Assembly: GCA_035610835.1 (NCBI GenBank)
Contig: CM069455.1
Coordinates: 35,483,596-35,547,595 of the forward strand
Direction of reading: 5' to 3'
Source: Ophiura sarsii
Taxonomy: Eukaryota > Echinodermata > Ophiuroidea > Amphilepidida > Ophiuridae
DNA length: 64,000 bases
The position numbers and the translations under genes are program-made. Shown one piece after another: positions 32,740 to 45,050 of this stretch (position 1 is its first letter; each line of letters begins with the position of its first letter). Under the pieces are notes generated by a model. The model was not told the DNA's origin. It ran no database searches and was given only the letters and a program-made list of their open reading frames with translations.

Positions 32740-33100
32740 GTAGGGGTGTGCCGCCCAGTGTCTCAAAAAGAGGGGCTACAGAACTGAACTGAGTGGATTT
32801 TATGACGAAAAATACCGTCTTAGGAACTGATTTTTTCAAAAAAGTAGGTCTTGAGAACTGGCCCATAGTTCAATTTTGATTAGCAAGAACGCACATTTTC
32901 AACTTTTCTGGTTTTTAGAACGCAAAATTTGCGAAGAATTGGGCTTTGGAACGCTAAATTTTGCGATTTTTGAGAATTGATGCAGGCTAAAAAGGGGGGT
33001 CATAAGAGCTAGAAGCAGAGGGTGAAGAATGGGGTCTTCAGCGGGCACATACCTATACCCTTTTCAAATGCCAATGCCCCTCCCCCGTGCCATCAGCATT
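32740..33100. repeat. Dispersed repeat, GGGGTGTGCCGCCC start
   Basis: GGTAGGGGTGTGCCGCCC opens a stretch of AGAACTG and GAACGC repeats. It ends in AGCGGGCACATACCTATACC and CCCCTCCCCCGTGCC. Related sequence lies inverted at 17705-18060. Confidence 0.55.
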
Positions 33101-33312
33101 GATAAACTGTAGAGTTTATGCCTTTATCATATTTATAGGCTGCGGATGGACAAAGAGGAAATTTAGATTTGTAAAAGTGTCTTGTATTGCCGAATACATT
33201 TACTGGTGATATTTCTCTCTGGTCACCATTTTAAATGCCATTAGAATTCAAAAGACTTCAGTCACACTCTTGCACGAATGTCCAGTGACAGGGAGTTCAT
33301 ATTGACCCCTGT

Positions 33313-33706
33313 ACCGGGTAGTTCAAAAAAAAGTTGACCCAAGTTCAAAGTAAATTTTCAACCACATTTATAGTACAAAGTCTTGATCAGCAGTAAGTTT
33401 TGAAATTATCATGAGAAAATGGCATGTTTAGCTTGTTTGGTTCTTTAGATAAGGTTCATTACAGAAAGTATGCACAAAACAATTGTGTTTAAGTCCACTT
33501 TGTGCATTCTATCTCAATAAGGCAGTTTTGTGCATACTTTCTGAACCATATCGGAAGAAGCAAACAAGCAAAATGTACTTTTTCAGGATAATTTCAAAAC
33601 TTACTGCTAATGAAGACTTATTAAACATAAATTCTCTGAAACCATAAATGTGGTTAAAAAATTTACCTTGAACTTCGGTCAACTTTTTTTAAAAACCACC
33701 CCGGTG
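33313..33706. mobile_element. MITE, CCGGG(T)GTTCAAAAAAA termini
   Basis: GGGTAGTTCAAAAAAAAGTT plus GACC and CCACATTTATAG at the left pair with TAAATGTGGTT, GGTCAAC and TTTAAAAACCACCCCGG at the right. It is about 390 bp, with internal CACTTTGTGCATTC and TTTTGTGCATACTTTC repeats. Confidence 0.72.
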
Positions 33707-33719
33707 TAGTAACACTTAT

Positions 33720-35200
33720 ACTGTCACTAGAAAGACTTGTGTGCAATGTCCATCCCGGGTGTCCAACTCATTTGGTAACATCGGTATAGAGGGAAGATAA
33801 CCTTTATTTCGCTACTGTTGAGAGAAAATGCACATCAATTGAAATCTCATCTAAACTTCCCTAATGTGTATCAACAAAACATCATAGCGTGATATTTAAA
33901 CTTCATACTGGAGGCAATGCCCTAATGATACGCAATGTTGAGATCTACTTGCACCAGACGGTAATATTTCACCACAAGGGGTTTTATCTAAACAAAAAAT
34001 AAATTAATTTGTAACTACTGTTCTTTATGGCAGTTGTTCTTCACTATTTATTTCAAAAGCATGTGTTATTCTCATCATCATTTCTCAAGAGTGTCAGTCC
34101 GTATATTGGTCAGTAGGTTTAAGCATGGTTTAAGTCAATGACCGTTTGTGATGCTGGGCGATCGGCTGCAGGAGGCTATAGATTACAAAATCACTTCATA
34201 TCCGATAGATTATTGTGCACATCATATGGGGCAGTGGTAAGAACAGTGCGTACAGCAAGCAATGCATGCACGGGTTATTCAATACACAATCGACGCCAAA
34301 ATGTTTCTTCCCAATTAGTACCTAGCCCCCCCCCCCCCCCCCCCCCCCCCCTCCTTTCATATTTTTTTCTTAAGTGGGCAAGTCATCCATTTTAATATCA
34401 ATGGTCAACCTTTGGTTCGTCTACTGTCATGTCGTTAATGTGTCGCTAACTTGACGCCAACTTTCACAAAGTCCTTAATTAATCAAAATATATTTCAGTT
34501 CAGTCCTAGACCTTTTTGACCTTGTTCAAATTTACGCGGTTTTTTTTCTTCAGGATTTGTTTTCACTATTTCAATATTTTGAGGGTAGGCCTAATGCTTA
34601 TGATTGTCATTTGATCGAAGCGTTTAGTCAAGTAAACCCATGGCTTCGGCGTACAAACTACCTGTTTTAGTGTCAACTGCCCCTGGGGTTGAAGTACGGA
34701 GTAAAAGCAAGTATAGGCTCATGGGAACTACACCACCCCCCCCCCCCACACCCCGGACCCTTTGCTATGTACAGCTTTAGGGGACTGTGGCTCTATATAT
34801 ACGGCATAGCTGACCCGTGCTATATGTTTGATATCATCTCTTTGGTATAGTTGTACCGCCTCGGGTAATTCTTATTACCCTATCCCGTGCCGCTAAGTGG
34901 GAATTTGTCACACATAATTATATGAATCAAGGGCGTCAACACGAGCAGGGGTTGGGCAGAATGCTGAAGTTTACCCCGGGTTTATCCCAAATCACAGATC
35001 AAAGAAACGATTTGAAGATGACCAAACGTTTAGAGGTAGGTGTACGCATATAGCAAGCTCTCCATTTATGCATTCCATACTGCTCATTCTCTATAATTCC
35101 CGGGCTTTACCCAACATAGATATATAAGCGGAGCATACGGTATCTAATGTTACCCAAGTTTAAGTATGCCCTCACCTGTAGTATACTGAACTTAAATGCT
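33720..35200. other. Unassigned intergenic sequence
   Basis: No exon was recognised. A 26-bp poly(C) tract lies at 34326-34351, with further C-runs near 34735. TAGGCCTA occurs at 34586. Confidence 0.4.
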
Positions 35201-35208
35201 GACATTTA

Positions 35209-35417
35209 TCGAGGGCTCAGAAACACAAGGCCTCATCCCCATTTTTTCAAAAATGAGATTTTGGTATAAAATACCCTCTTTCATTAACACAGCCTTCTCC
35301 ATAACACAACCCCTTTCAAAGTTATAAGCCAGTATCACAAGGCCTTATCTCCATCTCCCCAAGTGTTCAAAATCTTCAATAGTCTTTTTCTCAAAATGGG
35401 TGTTTCTGAGCCCTCGG
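35209..35417. mobile_element. TA-flanked MITE, CGAGGGCTCAGAAACAC termini
   Basis: TCGAGGGCTCAGAAACAC at the left and GTGTTTCTGAGCCCTCGG at the right are complements apart from the outermost base. TA lies on both sides. The interior repeats CACAAGGCCT. It is 209 bp and non-coding. Confidence 0.82.
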
Positions 35418-35539
35418 TATAATTGTATCAGCCATTTTTAAAAATAAATCATTTTTCGTAGATGAAGGCAAAGAATTGCATCGTCCCTAGTTGATTACAA
35501 GGACATCTTCCGTATATTCAGCAAGGGCACGAAATAAAT

Positions 35540-36275
35540 CTTCCGTTGAACAAGGCTATACGAAATGATTCTGTAGATAGCAATGCTACGAAATACATCT
35601 TCGGTTCGGTAGATAGCAAAGCCACGATGGTCATCTTCGGTAGATATAGCAAGGCAACAAAAGCCATTTTAAGTATAGCGAAACCCATAGCAATGCTGCG
35701 AAAGCCATCTTTTAGATGGCAATGCTACAAACAAGCCATCCTCCGTAGATATATAGCAATGCCACGAAACCCGTCTTCAGTAGATAGCAAAGCCATGAAA
35801 GCCATCTTCCGTAGATAGCAATTATACCCAAAGCCATCTTAAGCAAGGCAACAAAAGCTATCTTCCGTTGATAGCAATGCCACAAGCGGCCATCCTCCGT
35901 AGATAGCAATGCCACGAAACCGGTCTTCAGTAGATAGCAAAGACATGAAAGCCATCTGTAGATAGCAAGCAATACCCCGACAGCCATCTTAAGCAAGGCA
36001 ACAAAAGCTATCTTCAGTAGATAGCGAAGGCCATCTTCCGTAGATAGGAAAGCCACGAAAGCCATCTCATAGTAAACGAGATAAGTCATCTTCAGTAGAT
36101 AGCAAGTCTATGAAAGCCGTCTTTTCAGTAGATAGCAAGAGAATTAGGAAAGCCATATCTTCCGTAACATGATAGCAATGCTACGAAACCATCTTTCTTA
36201 GAGCAAAGCCATGAAGCGATCTTCCGTAGGTAACATGAGTAAGGCCACGAATTCCAGTCCGTAGAGCAAGGCAAC
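35540..36275. repeat. ~30-bp minisatellite, left block
   Basis: This is a tandem array of degenerate units close to GTAGATAGCAATGCCACGAA plus AGCCATCTTCC, about 24 copies with frequent indels. Long open frames on both strands are by-products of the repeat. The same unit resumes at 36880, after a transposon. Confidence 0.85.
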
Positions 36276-36861
36276 CATTGGCGGATACAGGGGGCGGAAC
36301 ATTTGACAATATACCTTTTTTGTGTACCACTTGACTTTTTTCATTATGTTATCATTTCATTATAGGTAGGTTCCGTCGGTACATTTGCGACCTGTACCGT
36401 GCGATATTTTTAGCCGGTTTTGGGACTACCACGTCGCTACACCCCCCCCCCCCCCCCCCCACCCCACACACACACACACACACCCACCCCACACACCGTT
36501 AGCAGAATATCACGAGCTGACGGCCAAAAAAGAAAATTGGGGACCTTTTACGATTTTATATGGGTTTTGTTTGTTTGTTTGTTTGTTTGTTTACACGGTC
36601 GGTCCGTACAGACACACGCTTGGGTCCTGAAGGGACCAGACTCAAGCAAATTGCTCGGGCCATGCTTAAAAAGCATATATAAGCATGCTGGTTGAATTAT
36701 TATTAAAAACAGCCACTCCCAACAAATAAGGTTAACAATTTTGCTGTCAGCCTTCAGACATGAGAAAAGAATAGTCCTGATCCAATCTCATTTATGCCAC
36801 TGGGTACCAATTAAAAAACCTTGGTCAGCCCCCGTAAATTTTAATCCTGGATCCGCCACTG
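36276..36861. mobile_element. hAT-like element interrupting the minisatellite
   Basis: CATTGGCGGATACAGGG at the left pairs with CCTGGATCCGCCACTG at the right. The flanking 8-mers do not match convincingly. It contains a poly(C) tract near 36440, a CA repeat near 36470 and (TTTG)n at 36565-36592. It has no transposase. Confidence 0.7.
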
Positions 36862-36879
36862 GAACGACTAAGCCTTCTT

Positions 36880-37650
36880 AATTCCGTATGGTAGATAGCA
36901 AGGCCATGCCATGGAACCATCTTCAGTCGATAGCAAGGCCACTAAAGTATCATCCGTAGATAGCAAGGTCACGAAATCCATTTTCCGTATAGGCCTATAC
37001 ATTACGTACACAGCGTGCACTGTTTTGCTCGCTTTACCGGACCAGAATATGGTGCGCTGAGCTAGGGCAATTACACTGGTTGCTACGAGATCAGCTTGAG
37101 TGCACACCGATGTATGCACATTTAACGCTTACCTGCACCAACACAATACCGAGTTATTGACCCTAGTATATGGTTCTAGCAACAGTGGACATAGTCGCTA
37201 CAACCTGTTTTCATCAAATTAGTGCTTGGCAATTTTGTCATGGATAGGCAACGAAAGCCGTCTTCCGTGGGCATAGGCCTAGGTAGGCTACTATCAATGC
37301 CACGAAAGCCATCTTCCGTTACTACGAGGCCATAGCGCCAATACAGAGCCATCGTCCACAGTTATTGCAAACAACGAAAGCCATCATCTGTAGATAGCAA
37401 AGGAAGTCCACCAAAGTCATATTCCGTAGATAGCAATGCCACCAAAGTCATCTTCCGTAGAAAATAAGGCAAAGAAAGTCATCTTTCGTACAAAATAAGG
37501 CAAAGAAAGCCATCTTCCGTATATTATATCGAGGCCACGATATCTGTCGTAGATAGCGAGGCCCTATAAGGCAACGAGGGCCATATCCTGCAGATGAGGT
37601 AATAAGGCAACGAGAGCCATCTTATTATAGCGAGGCCACGAGTATGGGCG
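36880..37650. repeat. ~30-bp minisatellite, right block
   Basis: This continues the AGATAGCAAGGCCACGAAA / GCCATCTTCCGT units, more diverged and broken by unique stretches (about 36990-37250). It ends near 37650. Confidence 0.75.
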
Positions 37651-37667
37651 GCCAAATACGCCAAAAG

Positions 37668-37940
37668 GGTACAAAATGTAAAAGGTATACAGTGTAGAAA
37701 TGTAAAAGGTTAGAAGTGTAGAAATGTGAGAGGTAGTGTTGAAATGTGATACACTACCTTTAACATTTTCTACCTTTTACTTTTGCTACACCTTTTACAT
37801 TTCTACTCTACCTTTTAAATTTCTACACTACCTATCGGCGTATTTTTCTACCTTTCACATACACTACTTCATATTTCCTACACTACCTTTCGCAATTATA
37901 CACTACCTTTTGCATTTCTAGACCACCTTTTACATTAACA
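37668..37940. repeat. Inverted minisatellite, ACCTTTTACATTTCTACACT units
   Basis: The left third carries AGTGTAGAAATGTAAAAGGT-type units and the right two thirds the complement, repeated about seven times. The whole block can fold back near 37750. Confidence 0.75.
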
Positions 37941-40160
37941 CTAAATATTCAAATGTAATCACTGAGGATAAAATGGCTAAGTAAAAAGTAAACAATGCCG
38001 ACGCCCCCCCCCCCCCCCCCCCTCCAAATTCCAAATGGATAAGTTAACCATTTTCAGGTTTGTTTCTATTTGCGAATCGAACGCATGTCGAATGATTTGG
38101 GGTCAACGGGGCCCATGTTAATCAAACTGAGTTTTTCATTCGAATTTCCTGGTTGCATCCACCAAAATACTTTTTCCGAGTATTATTTTAGAACTGGGGA
38201 TGGGGACAGGGACACACCCTTTGGATCATCATCCGCCCCCCCCCCCCCCGACTCGATTAGAGATTTAAAAAATAAGTTTAAAAAAATGGATAAATATATA
38301 TAAAGATTTGACTGTTGAATCCCATGGCAATAATCATTGCGTGCACTTGACACTCATCAACTTTCTTCGCTGATCAACCAGTGACCAATATTATAAGTTT
38401 GCTTTCCACATTTAGTCCATTGGGTTCCGGTCACAGTAAAGAGCCACAATAACACCGTGCATCACCATGAGGCAATTTCGTATACAACCCGACGGCAGTT
38501 CTCATCATATCGTCATTGACGTTGAACGTCTACCGTGAAGTGATACCATTTATATATCATCGGAACGAGAACAAACCTCGCGCACTCAATACATAGCCTA
38601 GGACCATCATATTTTGCACTGTAAGACATTTATGTCAACTGGGGTGCATCAGTATTTCGTACACAATACCGTGACGTTGTAAAGTATAGATATTTACGGA
38701 TTACGGATCTCACTGGAGAAAAAAACCAGGCAACTTTTCAACGTTCCCGCGGGCCGCGCCAGAATACGATAATTTCTACGTCAAGAAGTGACAATGTTTT
38801 GACGCACGCACAGTTCTTTCTACAAATCTACAACTTTGACTCTGAAACAATGGTGAGAAACTGTCTTACCTAAATTGATGGACCACGATATTAAGAGTAT
38901 AGCCTACCGCCTCACACAACAAAACTTGGAGCGAATTTAGCATCAGGGCTGGTGCCTAAGCCATCGCTCATATATATCTCTACTCTCGCCATTATACCAT
39001 TGTCAGCACGAAACGCGAGTAACGATAGTGATTAACTTGTTTTATCATTTCTGGGACTGAGCACAAGTGTAACGGAATGTGATACAGCCCGTTTTCTTTG
39101 TGGGTCATATTTACAGCTAATTTGTGCAGGACTGTAATTAATGGAATATCATTTACTCGATACCTGTAATTACATTTAGTAACCTGTCTGCGAATCGTGA
39201 CTTTGCTTATTTCCTATAAATGAAAGTAAGACTTAAATAGTTTAATAAGTCACCGAGAGACTCTGGCGGTTGTATTAACACACAACTATCATTTTAATTG
39301 GTGATATAAAATGATACTATGTTCAACAGTTGCATCTATATCTCATATATATGATATATGCATATTATGAGAAATTAAGGCTAACATTTATATTAGGCTT
39401 TTCTTGTTCAACAGCTTCATCGATCTCATAGGACTGTATATCCTAAGAAAGTTATAAGGCGGTTACGTTAGAGTGCGCAACAGATTTTTGTACATCCTCG
39501 ATATACACTACATCTTACCAACCTTCTTTGTATATGAATCAAAACTATTTGAAATACTTATTTTAATCCAAGAGATTTCTACCAACCAAGACGTCTGTGC
39601 AACACATTTGTTTCTACGGGGCGTGTATCCATCCATCAGCCAATATACCCCTATCACCACGGTAGCATATGCACGCAGAGCATCATCATTATCTTCTCTG
39701 GTTTTGCTGCTCCTCTCATTTACCTCATCCCAACTTATCGCTGGTAGCAATGAGAGGGTAGTCAACTACAGTTCACATCACATCTGGAGCGCTTTAACTG
39801 ACAGATTTGTGACCGGATCTCAAACGGGCATTTTTGGATGGAGCCGGCCTCTAATAGCTACTGCACAATAATTATGTTTATTTCAAAGTTATTTATGAGC
39901 AGATGAATTTTGCGCTTGAAGAAAATAATTGGTCGTTTTGGAACTACTTCATTAATTGAACTTCGATACTCTTTCGGCACAATGTTTTCACATTATCAAA
40001 ACTGATTGCTGAAAACATTCAGAATAAAAACTTAGTCGATCATCGTATAAGCAACATTTACTGTGGTGAATTTGACCTATTTTTGATTATTTCTCCAACT
40101 ATCGATAGTTGGGTCGTTACATCTTGTTTTTCGTCATCCTCCGTGCAGTGATATATCAAC
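37941..40160. other. Mostly unique sequence 5' of the VGLL gene
   Basis: Apart from C-runs near 38004 and 38236, this stretch shows no recognisable repeats. It is the likely location of the promoter, 5' UTR and possibly enhancers of the VGLL gene. No TATA box position could be fixed by eye. An in-frame TGA lies 12 bp before the VGLL start codon. The 132-codon frame at 39473 has no recognised domain. Confidence 0.4.
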
Positions 40161-40253
40161 ATGAGTTGCTTAGACGTGATGTATCAGAGCGCCTATCACC
40201 CGCATCATCAAACCTATCAGCCCTACACATTTTACCAGAGGCATTTTTCTCAG
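40161..40253 (+). CDS. Vestigial-like (VGLL) exon 1, N-terminus
   Basis: The exon begins with ATG and runs to donor GTTTGT in phase 0. It encodes 31 residues that start MSCLDVMYQ, identical to the start of human VGLL2 and close to VGLL3 (MSCAEVMYH). The remainder is rich in H, Q and Y, as in those proteins. The start codon is supported by an in-frame TGA 12 bp upstream, an A at -3 and the family N-terminus. VGLL/Vestigial proteins are nuclear cofactors that bind TEAD/Scalloped transcription factors through a Tondu motif and control muscle, neural-crest and appendage programmes in other animals. The intron that follows is 6.6 kb and full of MITEs. Confidence 0.88.
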
Positions 40254-41350
40254 GTTTGTATACACTGTTATTTATGTGTGAATGAACGCGTTCTTTGCCA
40301 GAGTTTTTTCATGATTTTAGAAGAAAACCAATTCTAAATAAAATTCTTTAAAAAAAATTCTTTAAAAACGCAAAAAGCGGGTCGGTCGGGCCCGTAAAAC
40401 AGGATTGTCAATTTCCCCTTCCCCATTTTAATCCAACTTCTTTAGGTCTTTTTCTCCACACTCCTTTCCCTTTTCCTCCTCTCTCCCTTTTTCTTTCTAA
40501 GTTACTTTCCCCCGGGCTTTCCCCTATTTCCCTACTTTTCTCTCACAAATTAATGAGTTTCTTTCCCATTTTTGCAGAACTTTCTTTCTTAGTAATACAG
40601 GTACTTGAAAAGACCATTTTGTGTAACAATAATATTTCAATTAGTCAGCATTTTATAACGTAAGAATTTAGAATTTTCATTGTACAATAACTGATAAGAT
40701 TTGGTGTATACATTTTATTTAACATTAACTTAAATAAGACCTTATAGTTTCATCCCTCCCCGGTATATTAAAGCCAGATGTAGTCGTAGATTGAAATGTG
40801 AAGTTTTAGCAATTGTGCTACGAATGAATTCTGGCTAAATAAATGTCAGTTAGCCATACAATCATTGATGTTGTGCCACTATTTAGTCAACTAATGACCG
40901 TTACACTCACACTAGTTCTTTTTGAAATAAAGAACTGATGTCTATCCATGAGAAGGCCTGTACATTTTGTTGAACTGTATTGAACTTATATTTGTAATGT
41001 GTAATGTTATGTTGTAAGCACGAAAATGAAGCTGATACTTCACAATGTGAAATCAAAATTAGCAGAAGCGTGATTTTCAAAAGTTCAAGAAGTTACCTTT
41101 TTCGCGATCTCGGTTTGCGATGCCATTGAATTGGTATAATGAATTTAAGCTTGTTGAGTCGATCGTATTAGAGTTCAAAATTGAAATTACTAATTTTTGT
41201 ACTCAAATTGTCATACAACTTGTCATTTGCAGCTTCTTGCGCATCTTGCGAACGAAGCAATACTTCTTCGTTATCGTGTTATAAGTTACCGTATAATATT
41301 GTGTTATGTTTATATTATTATTATGTTTAATGCTACTTTGACTTTCATTA
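40254..41350. other. VGLL intron 1, first part
   Basis: AT-rich intronic sequence. A GGGTCGGTCGGGCCCG fragment near 40379 belongs to the dispersed repeat also seen near 22262 and 61500. A pyrimidine-rich tract lies at about 40410-40560. No other feature was recognised. Confidence 0.45.
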
Positions 41351-41545
41351 TTTTTTAATGAATAATAGGCTTTTGTGCTTTAAAATCTGTCAGCAGTATA
41401 CCTTTTCCTTCTATAATCTATAACATGAATCGTTAGTAAAAAACATCAATGAATAGAGTAGAACCAAAACTTGCCAATGGTGATGTGTTTTGTTTTACTA
41501 ACGATTAATCCCATAAAGCACAAAAGCCTATTATTCATTAAAAAA
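41351..41545. mobile_element. Palindromic MITE in VGLL intron 1
   Basis: TTTTTTAATGAATAATAGGC plus TTTTGTGCTTTA at 41351-41382 is exactly complementary to the right end near 41514-41545. The inner part is also partly mirrored (ATCGTTAGTAAAA against TTTTACTAACGAT). A 30-bp direct repeat with AACATACACTAATAAACCAA follows. Confidence 0.78.
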
Positions 41546-41892
41546 CATACACTAATAAACCAATTATTCATTAAAAAACATACACTAATAAACCAAACCA
41601 GTCATCTGTAACAACAGCAGTCAATGCAATAGTCAATGCATGTTCCATGCATGGAATGGAACCAGGCACTTAACATTGTTGATCAACAAGAGGAGAAAAA
41701 TTAGAGATCTTATTCAACTGAATACATTAATTAATGGGCAATACTCGCACCTGTTCGAATCCTTTGTTGAAAAAGATCGATTAGATCCGATTAGAAATCT
41801 GCATCTAGTGGCGTGTGGAAGCCTGTGGGACAAATGACTTTAATATTGCTCAAAGACGAATGAGATAAAGAGAGGTCGCGTTCGTGTTGGGG

Positions 41893-42671
41893 CAGAGGGT
41901 GATTTAAGGAAGCCCCAACATTCACTACGATATGATAAAGGAAGTAATTGACATCAAAATCGCTCCTTTAATTGCCTATTCTTTTGCATGTAAAAGACAC
42001 CCGATAGCCACTTTTCAAGTGCTTCATTCTCTGCGAAAAATCAGTCGATAAGGATTTTGAAAGCAGATTCCAAAAGATTAGAACGTTCTCTAACATATGA
42101 GTGTCACATTTCTCTTATCGACTAATTAATTACTTAGAAACAAGGCATGGTTCCTTCCTAGAAAACTTCTGAAACCATCGAGCTGTCGTATCAAGTAAAC
42201 AGGAGTTATGCCCATTCAAACAGTTTTAAACAATGGGATTGATACCCAACATCTAGAGAGGCCCTGCATATGACTACTGTTCTTTGTTCGCCAAAACTAT
42301 AAGAAGCTAGTAATTACATTTCATTCATGCGCGTTTACATCACTTTCAAAAATCCCGCGTCAATTCAAAGAATAATCTGAATGGGCTACAACGCGCCAGT
42401 GACGCATGGTTGATTCTTTTCTGTAAAGCCGATCGATGAATAAGTGTATGGCCTCTCTATTGTATCTTTATTGTGGTTGACTGCAATACCACTGAATACA
42501 TGTAGCGCACACGGTCACACAGCTCTGTGATAGTTTCAAAATAGTTTACAACACAATTACTTTCATGGTTCACTGATGTTTTTGGTAGCTGTGCGTAGCT
42601 ACAGTGGCGGGTGAAATCCAGGGTACAACAAATTCGCAAGGGATTATGGGGCTTCCTTAAATCACCCTCTG
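41893..42671. mobile_element. Inverted-repeat transposon with 9-bp target duplication
   Basis: CAGAGGGTGATTTAAGGAAG plus CCCC at the left is complementary to the right end. GTGTTGGGG flanks both sides exactly (41884-41892 and 42672-42680). It is 779 bp. A 9-bp duplication with these ends does not decide between superfamilies. It has no transposase. Confidence 0.87.
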
Positions 42672-42680
42672 GTGTTGGGG

Positions 42681-43510
42681 TTAGCTATGGTCGGGACAGT
42701 TGGCTTTTATTTGTATTGTTATGATTTAGTATTAAGAAAAAAGAAAGTTATAGCAAATTTCTTTTCATCAAATCAGCATGTTTTACATGGTCTGATCAAA
42801 CATTTAATTACGAGAAAAAATGAATTAGGATTGGGATATTTTAAACACTTTATACTAATAGAGAACTACTTACTTTGATCTGGGACTTTAATAATTACGT
42901 GTAATGTATTGTATTGTATACATAGGCCTACATCAAGGTACACGGATCAAATTGTAGAGGCAATGCGTCCGCTATCATTGTATTGTATCGCACCACCAGC
43001 TGTGGAGCCAAGATTTAAACTTCAACAAGACACGCGAGCTGTGTATAAATATGTTAATCTGTTAGATACCGAGTAATGGTGGACATGTGAAATATGTGAA
43101 ACATGTTGTTGACAGTTGATACATCATGCTGCTGTATTGACTACTAACCTGTATATCGCACGTGGTTTAGGTATGTAACAATGCCAAAAATGTAATTGTA
43201 ATCATATTATTATTGTTATCGATGACTTTTATATCGTAGCACCTGATGAAGAAATGCCAATTCAAGTTTAATATAGGGCATGGGCATGGGCTACCGGCCG
43301 CGGTGGCGATGCAGTGTCACACGGGGTATCATACGCGTAAAATGTGGTCGATGTTAACTCATGTTCAACTCCATACTGTTATAGAGAAGATATAAAGTGA
43401 TTATAGTCCCCTGGAGCTATAGTCCGGCATGTAGGCCTACAGTAAAGTATAGGGCCACACATCACTAGTGTGACGCTTCATTCACGCTTGTAAGAACAGT
43501 ATTAATGAAG
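42681..43510. other. VGLL intron 1, unassigned
   Basis: No gene or complete repeat was recognised. TAGGCCTA occurs twice (42923 and 43432). Confidence 0.4.
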
Positions 43511-43519
43511 AGGTTTTTT

Positions 43520-44060
43520 GCAAAAGGGCCTGCATCCACTTTGGCTCTTATTGAGAAAAAGTCAAACAACTGTTTCTAAATATTCAAGTTGAGCAATTGA
43601 AAAAAAACTGAATGGATTATGAAAGAGGTACACTACATACCAATTTAAATTGAAATAAATTTCAAATGTGCTAGTTTTTAATTTTTTTAAAATCATGTTT
43701 ACATTTTTTGAAGATTTTGATGTAGGCCCTTTTGCAACAAAACTTCATATGTTTGTACATAGAGAAAATATACCACACAAAAAAAAGCATTTATTTTAAT
43801 CATTTAAAAAAGAAGAAATTTGATATAGAAATGTTTAGGTCACAATCATATGTTTCAAGGTAATAAAGTCATTTTTTTCAAAAAGACCTATACATCTCAT
43901 TGTAAACAGCTATTGAAGTTGTTGTTTTGTTGCAAAAGGGCCTGTATCCCGATTTAATTCTGGATACAGGCCCTTTTGCAACAAAACAACAATTTCAATG
44001 GCTGTTTACAATGAGATGTAGCCTATTATATAGGTCTTTTTGAAAAAATGACTTTGTTTT
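43520..44060. repeat. Two adjacent foldbacks sharing a GGGCCTG arm
   Basis: The first pairs TTGCAAAAGGGCCTGCATCC (about 43522) with GATGTAGGCCCTTTTGCAA (about 43719). The second, 43866-44054, is a near-perfect palindrome. Its centre reads GCAAAAGGGCCTGTATCC, a 12-bp loop, then the complement, and its arms extend about 85 bp outward through TTACAATGAGATGTA. Confidence 0.83.
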
Positions 44061-44678
44061 CTTGAAACATATGATTTTTCCCTATACACTTTTATATCAA
44101 ACTCATTTTTGAAAAAAATGCACCATAACCCTTTTGAACAAAGCTCTTCATTTGAAAAACATGCTACAGTCCCCACATGACTTTATAATTGAAAATATAC
44201 GGTGGTAATGTTTGAGAAATACAGCCTCGACGTCGCGTCGGTGTGTCCATACGAAAAAAAATCCAGGAATAGGCAAACAAAATGATAATTTGTATCAGCA
44301 CCTTTTGGCTAAAAAGCTATGTGCTATGTTGTTTTTGTTTTGTTTTACCAAAAAGAGCTATGTCCTATGCGATATTTTTTATTTCTTTTTTATTTCATAA
44401 AAATCCAAATATATTCAATGGTTTGCCTTTTTATAAAAGTTATCAGACATGATCAATGCACATTGTACGCTTATGTTCTTATTTTCTCTTAATAACTGCA
44501 CAAAGTCACTAATAGTTCAATGTGTGTTGTCAGACACAAAGTTGCCGAGTAATCGCTGAAATAGAACTATAGTTAAAAGCTCATTTTAAAAGCAATGCGT
44601 GCGGGTCGTTGAGACAAATTGTAAATTTTTTGTTGGCCTAAGCAATCACCAATGCATATGAGATATATAGGGTTACCA

Positions 44679-45050
44679 ATGGGCTATTCCAGATAATAAT
44701 GACCCCCCCCCCCTATAGAGGACACATTTTGTATTTATTTTTTAGTTCGGAATTCCATGACTCCCTCTATGAAAAGTATATCATGGAATTCCAGATCAAT
44801 TCAAAAAAGTATGGAATTTCAGATCAAACTTCAAAAAAGTATGGAATTGGTGGGATAAAAGTCTGGAATTCCGATGTCCTCTACAGAGGGGGCGGTCTAA
44901 ATTGTGAAAAGTCTGGAATTCCAAGAAATATGCCAAAAAAGTATGGAATTCCATTGTAAAATTGGTGGGGGGAAAGTCTGGAATTCCGATGTCCTCTATA
45001 GGGGGACGGGGGAGGGGGGAGTCATTATTTTCTGGAATATATAGCCCAAT
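44679..45050. mobile_element. MITE with GGAATTCC internal repeats
   Basis: TGGGCTATTCCAGATAATAA at the left pairs with TTATTTTCTGGAATATATAG plus CCCA at the right. The interior carries AAAAAGTATGGAATT and GTCTGGAATTCCGATGTCC repeats and G/C-runs. It lies in VGLL intron 1. Confidence 0.78.

Noticed and set aside
35546..36089. Overlapping open frames on both strands in the 35-36 kb region
   Set aside because: The frames follow the ~30-bp minisatellite period and change with each indel, so they are not genes.
39473..39871. 132-codon open frame upstream of the VGLL gene
   Set aside because: It has no recognised domain, no splice-bounded structure and no conserved motif, so it is not supported as an exon.
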